A stretch of DNA of 28,766 nt from Acetobacteraceae bacterium (lineage in GTDB: Bacteria > Pseudomonadota > Alphaproteobacteria > Acetobacterales > Acetobacteraceae): assembly GCA_019237355.1 (NCBI GenBank), contig JAFAHH010000212.1:1-28766 (forward strand), read 5' to 3'. Below are positions 9,073 to 17,360 of this stretch, in pieces. Positions within the stretch are counted from its first letter, which is position 1. Each line of letters starts with the position of its first letter. The notes beneath the pieces are model-generated. The model worked only from the letters and a program-made list of their open reading frames with translations. It ran no database searches and was not told the DNA's origin. The position numbers and the translations under genes were made by a program.

Positions 9073-10369
9073 GCCTGACACGCTTCGGCAGGCAAAGGTT
9101 GGGGTGAAAACGGTGTTCGCGGCGCCACCAACCCGGCGCGCCTAGGAAAGAGCCGGTATGCTTGCCCTCTTTTGCTAGCCCTGCGACAGCTGCGGCCAGC
9201 GGCGTCGGCGAAGGCGGAGAATCGCGCGTATCGAACGCCCCTGCCTCGTACCGCCCCCGGCATTCGCATAACAAGCTGTCCCAATCAACCGAACCCATCA
9301 GAGCCCAGACGGTTACCGCCCTTAGATCAACGCCCTCAGTTCGGAGGAGCAACGCGGCTTGCCACGCTTCCAACAACCAGCGGACTTGCTCCTGCGGATC
9401 CTCGCAACCAAGATGGGCTTCGGTAATTGCAATGGCCGTGTGGTACCGCTCCCAGGCTTCACGAAGCCGCGCGGCAAATCCTATTTCAGCGTTCGGTAGG
9501 GGCACACGCACTGCCTCTGTATCGGCATAGGACTCATAACCGTTGCCACCCCTGAGATTGGAGGGATAGAGGGAAGTCCGGTGATCGAGAAATCGATCAC
9601 TCGTTACATAGTAGTTGATACCGACTATATCCGGTTTGGCCTCGCCCGAAGCAAGCTCGTCAAGGTGTCGCTCTGGCACGCCAGCCGCCACGAACCGGCG
9701 CCGCCAAGGATGCGTGGCGTCAACGTGTCCGCACAGAAGATCGAGCGATAGCCATCTTCTCTCATTCTCGTAAGCCGCTTGATACGCAAGCCGTGGCGTT
9801 GAAAAGACTTTTGCAAGGTCTTCGGTTTGCACGAGTTGCGCCCTGGGCGTCTTGACGCGAACGGCGCGCATGGCCAGCAGAATGGCCCGGCATTGATTGG
9901 CTACAGCGCGCAAGAATGCCGACTCATCTCGCAAATGCGGATACCAATGACCGTACAGGCAAGAAAAGCGCGCGGTCGTCAGCGGCTCATTGACTGGTGT
10001 CCATCCCGTGACGAAAGGAAAGCGTGTCGCGGCCTCTTCGGCGTACGCAGCCAGGCGCTCCGGGAACAACGGATCAAGCAGGTGGGTTTCGGACGGACCT
10101 GAGCCGTGGTGCAAAAGCCCGGCGATTACGCGTATTCCGGCGGAACGGAGCACTTCCATGCGCGCGTCATGCCAGGGCCAGCCACAGCCGCCGGCTCGGG
10201 TAGCCCGCTCCCAGAGGACCGGATACCGCAACGTGCGCACGCCCAGGTCCAGAACACGCCCGATATCAGATGGCCGATCGTGGTGCCCGGTTTCATTCAC
10301 TTGGTCGCGCCACACATCGCCCACGCGCACGACGCTGCATTCGATACCGCCCCATAACTCGAGGGTCAT
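9059..10369 (-). CDS. GH1-like glycosidase, RfbD-associated type
   Basis: This 436-residue product starts at the ATG at 10369, whose last two bases plus the next base pattern form an ATGA overlap with the upstream glycosyltransferase stop. The longer open frame reading into that gene is not needed. It begins WGGIECSVVRVGDVWRDQ and has RYPVLWER (48-55), GLLHHGSGP (84-92), acid/base E128 in WTPVNEP, RFSCLYGHWYPH (134-145), QTEDLAKVFSTP (181-192) and candidate nucleophile E317 in AITEAHLG. This pattern is known to me from proteins annotated as family 1 glycosylhydrolase, often fused or adjacent to dTDP-4-dehydrorhamnose-reductase-like domains in polysaccharide clusters. No reductase domain is attached here. 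There is no signal peptide, so it should be cytoplasmic. The function is probably glycan processing or synthesis; no substrate can be assigned. Confidence 0.85.
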   Translation of the reverse strand: MTLELWGGIECSVVRVGDVWRDQVNETGHHDRPSDIGRVLDLGVRTLRYPVLWERATRAGGCGWPWHDARMEVLRSAGIRVIAGLLHHGSGPSETHLLDPLFPERLAAYAEEAATRFPFVTGWTPVNEPLTTARFSCLYGHWYPHLRDESAFLRAVANQCRAILLAMRAVRVKTPRAQLVQTEDLAKVFSTPRLAYQAAYENERRWLSLDLLCGHVDATHPWRRRFVAAGVPERHLDELASGEAKPDIVGINYYVTSDRFLDHRTSLYPSNLRGGNGYESYADTEAVRVPLPNAEIGFAARLREAWERYHTAIAITEAHLGCEDPQEQVRWLLEAWQAALLLRTEGVDLRAVTVWALMGSVDWDSLLCECRGRYEAGAFDTRDSPPSPTPLAAAVAGLAKEGKHTGSFLGAPGWWRREHRFHPNLCLPKRVRPKHG

Positions 10370-11559
10370 GTTGCCATAGCGGTTGCTGCGTTCTGGACGG
10401 GCGTCGCTTGACCCATACTGAGGCGAAGCAGCCGCTCCATCGCCACCCAGGTCGCATCCCAAGATAGCGAAGCCAGCCGCGCGTCGACACGCTCCAGCCA
10501 TGGCCGGCGATCCGTGGCGAGCATAGTCTCGATGCTGGCAGCCATTTCAGCCGCGTCGTCTGCCACATGGACTAGTCCATCGATGCCCCAATCGCGCACC
10601 ACATCAGCAATGCCAGTGGAAACCACGGGCAACCCGGCGGCGAGGAATTCAGGTGTTTTTGTAGGGCTGATGAAGCGCGTCGCGTCATTGTGCGCGAACG
10701 GCATGAAGCCGGCATCCCATCCTGCAAGATAGTGTGGGAGCGCCTGGTAAGTTTTCAGACCTAGCCAATGCAGATTCGGGCGTTTCGGCAAGCTGGCCAG
10801 GTCGATTTTCGCCGTCGGACCTATCATTATGAACTGCCATGCAGGCCGGCTAAGGGCGAGTGCGTCCACCAGTTGCAGGTCCATTCGCTCGTCGATGACA
10901 CCGAAGAAACCAATTCGGGGCCGTGAGAGGCCGCGCTGGTCATCCGGTTCTGTCATGTCCGCTGGCCCTCGCCGCGCCGTGGCAAAATGGTCTACGTCGA
11001 CGCTGCTGCGAAATAAGTGCACACTACGATGGAGAGTCCGCTTCGCCTCATAAAGGCTAGCGCCGCCGGCAAAGACAACGGTTGCCTGCTCCAAAAGCTG
11101 CCGTTCGAGAGGAACCAGCTTATCGGATGCACCCCGAAAGTTTGAAAGCTCATCCATGCAATCGTAGACGATGACTTTGGCCCGGATGTTTCCTGCGAAG
11201 CCCAGCGCAAGCGGCGTATAGAACCAGGCGATCGATACTGGTGCATCGAGCTGAAATAGCAGCTCCTGCAGTAGCGCCTGCTGCGCCATATTGGTGTCAG
11301 TGTCAGAAACGGCACTGGGCAGCATCGGCGTCACCACTAACACACCCTCGGCCGATTCGGTTTTGCGCAGAAAAAGTTCGGTTGTTCCCGCGAATTCCGG
11401 CTCTTCAAAGAAGATGACCCGATAGCCAGCGGCGGCGCGAGTCATGAGATGTTGCGGTCGCTGAAAAACAAAATTCCAGCGAAGATGAGAAAAACAAATC
11501 AGAACCGGACGCCGGCCTTCGGCCTCGGCGCAACCGCGTGGATCCGCAACCAGGAACAT
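10366..11559 (-). CDS. GT4-like (GT-B fold) glycosyltransferase
   Basis: This 397-residue protein starts at the ATG at 11559 with a strong AGGGAGAA ribosome site. Residues 18-40 (PVLICFSHLRWNFVFQRPQH, then LMTR) are the signature of a bacterial GT-B subgroup found in exopolysaccharide loci. The C-terminal half carries RIGFFGVIDERMD (215-227), FIMIGP (243-248) and the donor-site motif FISPTKTPEFLAAGLPVVST (296-315), with the Glu that contacts the nucleotide sugar. It is probably a cytoplasmic or membrane-associated enzyme transferring a sugar to a lipid-linked or glycan acceptor. It is the first gene of a two-gene minus-strand operon with the GH1-like gene (4-bp overlap). The donor is unknown; the nearby glf makes UDP-Galf a candidate. 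Confidence 0.88.
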   Translation of the reverse strand: MFLVADPRGCAEAEGRRPVLICFSHLRWNFVFQRPQHLMTRAAAGYRVIFFEEPEFAGTTELFLRKTESAEGVLVVTPMLPSAVSDTDTNMAQQALLQELLFQLDAPVSIAWFYTPLALGFAGNIRAKVIVYDCMDELSNFRGASDKLVPLERQLLEQATVVFAGGASLYEAKRTLHRSVHLFRSSVDVDHFATARRGPADMTEPDDQRGLSRPRIGFFGVIDERMDLQLVDALALSRPAWQFIMIGPTAKIDLASLPKRPNLHWLGLKTYQALPHYLAGWDAGFMPFAHNDATRFISPTKTPEFLAAGLPVVSTGIADVVRDWGIDGLVHVADDAAEMAASIETMLATDRRPWLERVDARLASLSWDATWVAMERLLRLSMGQATPVQNAATAMAT

Positions 11560-11606
11560 CGGTTCTCCCTAAGTAGACTCGGGACGACGAGGCCAACAAG
11601 AGGCGG

Positions 11607-11650
11607 TTCTAGAGCGGGATGACTCCAGGTCAAGTCATCCCGCTCTAGGA
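11607..11650. repeat. REP-like palindrome 1
   Basis: Two 18-bp arms (11607-11624 and 11633-11650, TTCTAGAGCGGGATGACT and its near-perfect inverse with one mismatch) flank an 8-base loop. It lies 48 bp upstream of the glycosyltransferase start and is paired with a second palindrome sharing the AGAGCG core. That arrangement suggests a REP/BIME-type intergenic element; a transcriptional hairpin is the alternative. Confidence 0.75.
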
Positions 11651-11662
11651 TTCTTGATTTTG

Positions 11663-11712
11663 AGAGCGCGATTCAGGCTTTCCGGCGATTCCGCCTCAAG
11701 CCATCGCGCTCT
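11663..11712. repeat. REP-like palindrome 2
   Basis: AGAGCGCGAT at 11663-11672 pairs exactly with ATCGCGCTCT at 11703-11712, enclosing a 30-base centre with further partial pairing (AGGCTT with AAGCC). It sits 12 bp after palindrome 1 and shares its terminal AGAGCG core. Confidence 0.65.
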
Positions 11713-11958
11713 AATGACGAAAACATCAACAACGCCGATGTCAAGGTGCATTCCTAGTGGGTTCATCATCTCATTGAAGATCGAAAAGTTTCCTGACCTG
11801 GCTAGCGAAGCAATCCTTGATTATTCACACTGCGTCCTTTGGAACTGGACGAAGCTGCGTCACCCGATCGCCGTTTCGTTTATCCATCGCCGCTTTCACT
11901 TCGAGCTTCGATCCAATCATCCCCTATCGTTTCCAACCGGAAACTGGCCAGCGGAAGC
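11713..11958. other. Upstream region of the glycosyltransferase operon, no gene seen
   Basis: Together with the REP-like palindromes this forms the 400-bp gap between the DUF1328 gene and the glycosyltransferase, both on the minus strand. No credible coding frame is present. The glycosyltransferase promoter should lie here, but no clear box is seen. Confidence 0.4.
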
Positions 11959-12150
11959 CTACAAGCGTGTGCGTCTGCTACCTAAGAAGTTTAGGACCAG
12001 GACGATCACGAAGATTATGAGGAAAATGTAAAAAAGGGTTTGTGCTATCCCCGTCGCAGTTCCCGCAATCCCGCCAAAACCGAAGATTGCGGCAATGATG
12101 GCGATTAAGAGGGCGGCAAGCGCCCAATAAAGCAGGTTGCCCGCTGGCAT
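11959..12150 (-). CDS. DUF1328 family small membrane protein (YtjA-like)
   Basis: The 63-residue product starts MPAGNLLYWALAALLIAIIA and has two hydrophobic helices around a FGFGGIAGTATGIAQ glycine-rich turn, then FLGSRRTRL. This is the full-length DUF1328/YtjA pattern: a tiny inner-membrane protein of unknown function, often stress induced. GGGAGA lies five bases before the ATG. A sigma-EcfG-type promoter sits 29 bp upstream of the start, so it is probably a general-stress-response gene. It is likely monocistronic, since a 243-bp gap separates it from the upstream gene and a 400-bp gap from the next. Confidence 0.93.
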   Translation of the reverse strand: MPAGNLLYWALAALLIAIIAAIFGFGGIAGTATGIAQTLFYIFLIIFVIVLVLNFLGSRRTRL

Positions 12151-12179
12151 TGGTGTCTCCCGGTAGCAGTCATGAGTTT

Positions 12180-12204
12180 AACGTTCTATCCTACCTTAGG
12201 TTCC
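12180..12204 (-). promoter_or_regulatory. Sigma-EcfG-type promoter of the DUF1328 gene
   Basis: The minus strand reads GGAAC (12204-12200), exactly 16 bases, then CGTT (12183-12180). This is an exact match to the alphaproteobacterial EcfG consensus GGAAC-N16/17-CGTT. It is correctly oriented, 29 bp upstream of the start codon. DUF1328 genes are common members of general stress regulons, which supports function. Confidence 0.8.
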
Positions 12205-12393
12205 TGATGCAAAATAACACTTTATAAATCGCCGTGGGCACATATACGATATCTGCGTAAGTTCGTGCGCTTGGGCTTGCTTAGCAATTGCTGCTGCGCA
12301 TGCCCGAGCTGTTCGCGAGCTGCCAATTGTCGAGCACCAGCTACGATACTAGTGCATGAGCGTACTGGCGTGAGCCTGTGGACGGCGCTAACG

Positions 12394-13482
12394 TCATCGT
12401 CGATTTCTCAGATCGCGGAAATCCTTTACGTGGGCGACGAGGCTATAGTCCGGCATCGAGATCGTATAGCCTCCAACCATCTGCTCGTAATAGTCGCTCG
12501 GCGAGAAACCGAGATTTCTGCTCGCATCAAGCGGGACCATGGTCATGTCGGCGTTAGCCATAGTAAGCTTCTTGGCGAAGACCACCGTGCCGCCTCGCAT
12601 GTGGAGATAGCTGCTCGCCTGGATACCGGGCGGCGAGGTTACCTCACCCTGCCCGATGGTGGCGAACAGCCCGGCCCGGGTCACGCGCACCGCCGTCAGC
12701 TTGCCAAGCATCAGCGGTGGCGGAAACATCGAGATCAGCGGAACGACCATGTCGTCACCCTCCATTCGGAAGGCGCGCGGGTTCTCGGGCTGGGCGATGT
12801 TGGACAGCTGCAGCCCTAGCGCGTCCATGACGCTCTTGGGCACGACGTCGCCGGCGCGCATCGCCGTCATGTGCACGCGCAAGTCACCGTCGCGCGTCGG
12901 CGCGAGCACGGCGTTAGCGGTAAAGGGCATAGGAATTCCGAGCTTCACCATGGTGCCGCTCATCGAGATCGCGCCGTCATCGAACGTAACGTTCACTTGT
13001 TTGATCGGGCTGTTTCCGATCGGCAGGATGTGCCGGTTCATGAGAGCGGTCACGTCAGCAGCAGTTAGCGCGACCGATGCACGCTCGACCGAGATGGCGT
13101 ACGATGTAACGTCATCGAGCACGATCGCGCGCCCTTGTTTCGTCGGCCGCACGGCGCCGTCCAGCGCGGAAACCGAGGTCGGCACGTCGCCATAAGGAAA
13201 TAGGATGAGATTGCGCATCCATATTTGCGTCATCCCGGCGCGCTCAACCGGCTGCTCGGTCGCAGTCGCGCTGCGGTGGTCCAAAGCCAGGGAGGGCGGG
13301 GTCAACGCCACTATCCAAAGCGCGGTAAGCAATAGCAGCTCAGGGCCCTTAGCGCGGCCTATAAATCGGTCCCTTTTGGCCGGGGGCGGATCCGCCTTTA
13401 AGCCAGCACCTCGCGGCAGGTTTTCCCCGCGCCTTTCACCAGCAGCCCGCGAACCGCGTAAATCGCTCTCGTTCGGGGTCAT
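12394..13482 (-). CDS. LmeA/DUF2993-like envelope protein
   Basis: This 362-residue protein has a charged N-terminal stretch of about 45 residues, then one hydrophobic segment (GPELLLLTALWIVALTPPSLA, about 46-66). That segment is a late signal peptide or anchor, putting the rest in the periplasm. The body alternates short beta-strand patterns such as VNVTFDDGAISMSGTMVKLG and LRVHMTAMRAGDVVPKSVMD. This resembles the DUF2993/LmeA fold, a lipid-binding tubular domain related to TULIP proteins; the assignment is by pattern only. The start overlaps the ABC transporter stop as ATGA, so translation is coupled and the long N-terminus is probably real. Its role could be carrying or maturing the exported glycolipid. 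Confidence 0.55.
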   Translation of the reverse strand: MTPNESDLRGSRAAGERRGENLPRGAGLKADPPPAKRDRFIGRAKGPELLLLTALWIVALTPPSLALDHRSATATEQPVERAGMTQIWMRNLILFPYGDVPTSVSALDGAVRPTKQGRAIVLDDVTSYAISVERASVALTAADVTALMNRHILPIGNSPIKQVNVTFDDGAISMSGTMVKLGIPMPFTANAVLAPTRDGDLRVHMTAMRAGDVVPKSVMDALGLQLSNIAQPENPRAFRMEGDDMVVPLISMFPPPLMLGKLTAVRVTRAGLFATIGQGEVTSPPGIQASSYLHMRGGTVVFAKKLTMANADMTMVPLDASRNLGFSPSDYYEQMVGGYTISMPDYSLVAHVKDFRDLRNRR

Positions 13483-15323
13483 GCCTCTTGCTCCGCGAGT
13501 GCCATTCCGAACGCGCGTTGTTGCAGGTGCCAGGTCGAAGCGAAGTGGCCGGTTCTGCTTCGCACCAACTCGCCGGGCGGGCCATCTTCGACAAGGCGGC
13601 CTTCGTGCAAGACGATCACTCGGTCGAAGTCCATGACCGTGGATAGGCGATGGGCAACGGCCAGCACCGTCCGGCAGCGTTCGCCCACGCGCGCAAGCAG
13701 CGCCCGGTGCACTATTAGCTCGGAATAACTGTCCAGAGCGCTGGTCGCTTCGTCGAGCATCAGCACGGGCGCCTCGTGGCGCAGCAGAGCACGAGCGATT
13801 GCCAGTCGTTGGCGCTGCCCGCCGGAGAGGCGGAATCCGCGCTCACCCACAACGGTGTTGTAGCCTTGGGGCAGGGCGCGAATGAATGCGTCTGCGCCCA
13901 CGGCGCGCGCCGCCTCCACGGCCTCGTCCCAAGATGCGCCGGGCCGGCCGTAGCGAAGGTTTTCGGCGATGCTGCGATGGAGCAGGGGCACCTCCTGCGT
14001 GACCACAGCAAAGGCGTCCGCCAGGCTATCAGGTGCCACCGCGGCTAGGTGTTGCTGATCCAGCAGCACGTCACCGCGGTCTGGTAAGACCACGCCTTGA
14101 ATGAGCCGCAGCAGGGTAGACTTGCCGGCCCCGGACGGGCCGACAATACCGACGCGCTGTCCCGCCGGTATTTGCACGTCTAGACCTTGGAACAGAGGTC
14201 GCCCGCCACTCTCGGGAGCGTAGCGCAAGCCCTTGATCTCGATTTCGCCTGCTCGCGCCCGCAGTGGTTTCAGCTTGCGCCGCCGTTGTAGGGCGGCGTC
14301 CTCTCCGCTCGGCCGGGCTTGCAAGACGGAAATAGCCTCGGCAACAGCACCGAGCTGCTGGGCGAGGCCCAGGAGGGACAGCCCGAGTTCGCGCGAGCCC
14401 ATGAGCACCCGTAAGGTTAGTGTGCTTGCCACGACGACGCCGCCTGTGGTGATCGCGCCGCGGCTCCATTCCCAAACGGCGGCCGTGAGCACGATGGCCG
14501 TAGCCAGCCAGAACGCAGCGTCGTGGCCGCAGCGCAGGCGTTCTAAAAACATCCAGCTCCGGGCGTGTGCGGCGCCTTCGAGTGCCATCAGCCGGGCCAG
14601 CCGCTCCCCTTCGCGATGCCGGGCTCCGCAGGCCTGAACCAGCCCAATATGCGCGAGTACATCGGCCAGGTTCCCGGAAACCTCGGCTGCTTCGCGGTGA
14701 TAGGCCTCGTGTAGCGGAAAGCCGCGCCCGCCCAGCCGGTGCAGCGCCCAGGTGGCTGCGCCGGCCACGACCACCAGACCTGCCGCGATCCGGGCGTCAA
14801 TCGTCGCGAGGACCACAACCGACCCGGCGAGATCCATCAAAGGCGGCAGCACGTTCCAAACAACGGTGCGCAGGACCGCTGCCCCGGCCGTCGCCGCGGC
14901 GACAATGCGCCCCGCCAGCGCACCACTGGCCTGCCCGTTGAAGAATTGCCACGACCGGGCGGCGACACTGTCGAACAACCCGAGGCGGATATCCTCGCCG
15001 ACCTTGATGACAGCGCGGCTGCCCAGCCAACCGCCAAGCCGCCAACATGCGCTTTCGAGCGCTAACAACGACAGGAACAGAGCGAGGCTGAGGAAAACGC
15101 GCTCACGACCCTCATGAGGCGGCGCCGTCATCCCATCCACAAGCAGCTTCAGCCCATACTGAGCCGAGACGGCACAAAGTGCGCCACTGATTACGACTGC
15201 GAGCGCGGCTGCGGAAAGAGGCAAGTGGCGCTTGACGTAACCAAGCAGGAAGGCGACGGGGCCGACCGGCAAGCCCTCGGCTGCGCTCCCGATAGTTGCC
15301 GCTGGCCTGGTCCTCAGCCTCAT
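13479..15323 (-). CDS. ABC exporter half-transporter (TMD-NBD)
   Basis: This 614-residue protein has an N-terminal six-helix exporter domain (about 25-330) and a C-terminal ATPase with all signature elements: Walker A GPSGAGKST (395-403), Q-loop Q443 in VVTQEVP, signature LSGGQRQRLAIARAL (499-513), Walker B LMLDEATSALDS (521-532) and H-loop H558. This is the MsbA/multidrug/lipid exporter architecture, working as a homodimer in the inner membrane. The start overlaps the upstream GH1-like stop (ATGA at 15323-15320), and the stop overlaps the LmeA-like start. Flanking by glycan genes suggests a glycolipid or oligosaccharide substrate rather than a drug, but the sequence itself does not define it. 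Confidence 0.93.
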   Translation of the reverse strand: MRLRTRPAATIGSAAEGLPVGPVAFLLGYVKRHLPLSAAALAVVISGALCAVSAQYGLKLLVDGMTAPPHEGRERVFLSLALFLSLLALESACWRLGGWLGSRAVIKVGEDIRLGLFDSVAARSWQFFNGQASGALAGRIVAAATAGAAVLRTVVWNVLPPLMDLAGSVVVLATIDARIAAGLVVVAGAATWALHRLGGRGFPLHEAYHREAAEVSGNLADVLAHIGLVQACGARHREGERLARLMALEGAAHARSWMFLERLRCGHDAAFWLATAIVLTAAVWEWSRGAITTGGVVVASTLTLRVLMGSRELGLSLLGLAQQLGAVAEAISVLQARPSGEDAALQRRRKLKPLRARAGEIEIKGLRYAPESGGRPLFQGLDVQIPAGQRVGIVGPSGAGKSTLLRLIQGVVLPDRGDVLLDQQHLAAVAPDSLADAFAVVTQEVPLLHRSIAENLRYGRPGASWDEAVEAARAVGADAFIRALPQGYNTVVGERGFRLSGGQRQRLAIARALLRHEAPVLMLDEATSALDSYSELIVHRALLARVGERCRTVLAVAHRLSTVMDFDRVIVLHEGRLVEDGPPGELVRSRTGHFASTWHLQQRAFGMALAEQEA

Positions 15324-16582
15324 GAGCGGGTCCCGGCAAGGCCCGTCATCAATGACGAGAGCAACATCCGCTCCTCGCCGAGTTGATCAAGCAGATCCTT
15401 GTTTATGGCCCGCTCGCTCCAGTCCCGCTCGGCACGAATTAAGCCACAGCGGCAGTGCCGCCCGTCGCTCCATCCCGGGTAGTCCATGACCGGGTAGATG
15501 CAAATGCCCTCCACAGGCACCCCAGCCCGCAACGCAGCCCGCACCTCACCGCCGATGTAACGCAACCACCCAGCGCCATTGGCTCCCTCGGCCCCGGTCT
15601 CGGTGAGCAAGATGGGTCGATTGCCGTAGCGGGCATGCACGTCTTCGAGCAGACGCCCTAACGGCCGGTAAAGCCAATGGCCGAGCGGAATTGTGTCACC
15701 GGCCCGAAACAGCTGATTGTCGGGGTAGAAGTTGAGGCCGATGATGTCGAGATGGGCCTCGCTGCCCCCCAGCTCCGGGGCAAGGCGGCCCGCAATCATG
15801 TCGAACGCCTCGAACTGTGCCTCCCGGTGCTCGGCTGCGCCTGCGACGTCGTGCCAGGGTGCTTCCGGGGGAGTCGTGACGTGGATGAGCGGCTCGGCTT
15901 TGACGAAGCGTGCCCGCGGCTCGACCGAGCGCACCGCCTCGATCGCTACGATTGCCGCACGCGCGAGCTGACGTTTCAGCTCTGGGCCGCGACCCGAAGC
16001 GTAGGGGTACATGCGGGCATGATCGCCGCCGCCCCAAGCCCAGAAGTTGATCTCGTTGACTGGGCAATAGAAAGGTACTTCGCCGTCGGTCTCGGCGCGA
16101 ACGATCCAAGCGACCGCGGCGCAGAACTCGGCGAATCGGTCGAGGAACTCACGCGACCAAATGTCAACGCCGTGCGGTAAGCCGTAATGGCAAAGGTCCC
16201 ATATCACCTGCACGCCGGCCTGCCGCGCCGCCCGGAGCGTTGGCAGGAAACTCGACCAGTCGTAACGGCCGGGTTCAGCTTCGATGAGGTGCCAGCGCAA
16301 AGCATCGCGCACGGTGCCCAGGTTGCAAGCCGCGAGCAGTCGGTAGTCATCGAGCGCCTGCTCATCGTGCCGGGTCGCCGCGATCAGATCGAGCTGCTGC
16401 CCATCGTCGGCCCGACGGTGCGATGAGCTCTCGAACCCGCCCATCAGGAAACTCCGGAAGAGAGAGGGCCGCCATGGGGCCAGAGGAGACGGCGGGGCGA
16501 GCGACCGAGAGGCAATTGCCGCGCAAGCCACCACCTGTGGGATGCAATCTTCGTACGACGTAACCAGGTCTGTTTCGTCCAC
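15320..16582 (-). CDS. GH1-like glycoside hydrolase coupled to the ABC exporter
   Basis: From the GTG at 16582 the product is 420 residues. An ATG at 16444 (M47, MGGFESSSHRR) has a better ribosome site (CGGAG, 7 bases away), but the preceding SLFRSFL looks family-like, so the start is uncertain. Barrel and active-site segments are LDLIAATRHD (64-73), RDALRWHLIE (92-101), DLCHYGLPHG (129-138), acid/base E177 in FYCPVNEINFWAWGG, LDIIGLNFYPDNQ (278-290) and candidate nucleophile E329 in PILLTETGAEG. It has no export signal. It is the first gene of a three-gene operon with the ABC exporter and the LmeA-like protein. A cytoplasmic hydrolase coupled to an exporter suggests trimming or transglycosylation of the cargo; this is inference. 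Confidence 0.83.
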   Translation of the reverse strand: MDETDLVTSYEDCIPQVVACAAIASRSLAPPSPLAPWRPSLFRSFLMGGFESSSHRRADDGQQLDLIAATRHDEQALDDYRLLAACNLGTVRDALRWHLIEAEPGRYDWSSFLPTLRAARQAGVQVIWDLCHYGLPHGVDIWSREFLDRFAEFCAAVAWIVRAETDGEVPFYCPVNEINFWAWGGGDHARMYPYASGRGPELKRQLARAAIVAIEAVRSVEPRARFVKAEPLIHVTTPPEAPWHDVAGAAEHREAQFEAFDMIAGRLAPELGGSEAHLDIIGLNFYPDNQLFRAGDTIPLGHWLYRPLGRLLEDVHARYGNRPILLTETGAEGANGAGWLRYIGGEVRAALRAGVPVEGICIYPVMDYPGWSDGRHCRCGLIRAERDWSERAINKDLLDQLGEERMLLSSLMTGLAGTRS

Positions 16583-17360
16583 CGGGCGGTTTCCAGTCAG
16601 CTATTGGCTAAGTTGCCGGAGAGAGAAACGAGTGCTCACTAGCATCGGGATGGAAGAGCCAGCTCTGGCACTCTTGATAAGCCTCGCGCTCACACGTGCT
16701 CTAAGGAGGCCCACCTCCTACGGGCACCCGGAGATCGAGCTCCGCCCGCGCCAAAGACGCATCGTTCATGACCTCATGCCGAGCCGCTTCCAACACTGTC
16801 GAGTGCCCGAATGCGCCGACCCATGAGCGGCACCCTGAAAGGGGGGCCGAGCGGTATGTCGTTCTGGATCGCGTAGCGACCGGCGAACATGAATCGCGCG
16901 TCGGCCCTGTGGGAGTTTACGTGCGCAGGGGTGAGAACGCGCATTTCGTTCGGAATCATCTATTAGGCGAGTTCTATGAGTGGGAGGGAAGGAGCAAAGC
17001 CGATCGAACACGGCCCGATTTGGATAAGCAATGCATGTGACCCTTCCTGTGAGTGGCCGTCGAACGTGGTGCGGAATGGCAGGTTCAAAACGGGTAGGAA
17101 ACGGGATAAGAAAACAGGCGGAAATCACATCAATTTGTGGGCGCGTTCCTCTACCTCCACCGGCCAGCGTACTTTTGATAACCAGGGCCTTAGCAAATGA
17201 TATGGTTTTTACGGAGAGCGTCGACTACGAACCAAATGTATCTGAATATGGGCGGCAACCCTGGTATGGCATACTGCGTGGGATTGTTATCTGGCGAGCT
17301 GCTGCCGGGCACTATCGCGATGTTGGCGAGCTGGGATCCAGAGCCGCCCCGGGGCAAGCG
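16583..17360. other. 778-bp gap between glf and the exporter operon, no gene seen
   Basis: Open frames on the minus strand (16774-16959, 16766-17128) and plus strand lack recognisable motifs or ribosome sites. GGAGG-CCCA-CCTCC at about 16705-16718 is a small hairpin. The promoter of the hydrolase/exporter operon must lie here or further up within the glf transcript; no consensus is clear. It may hold a decayed gene. Confidence 0.4.

Noticed and set aside
10370..10501. N-terminal extension of the GH1-like protein
   Set aside because: It lies inside the glycosyltransferase gene in another frame; the ATG at 10369 with the 4-bp overlap fits the family start.
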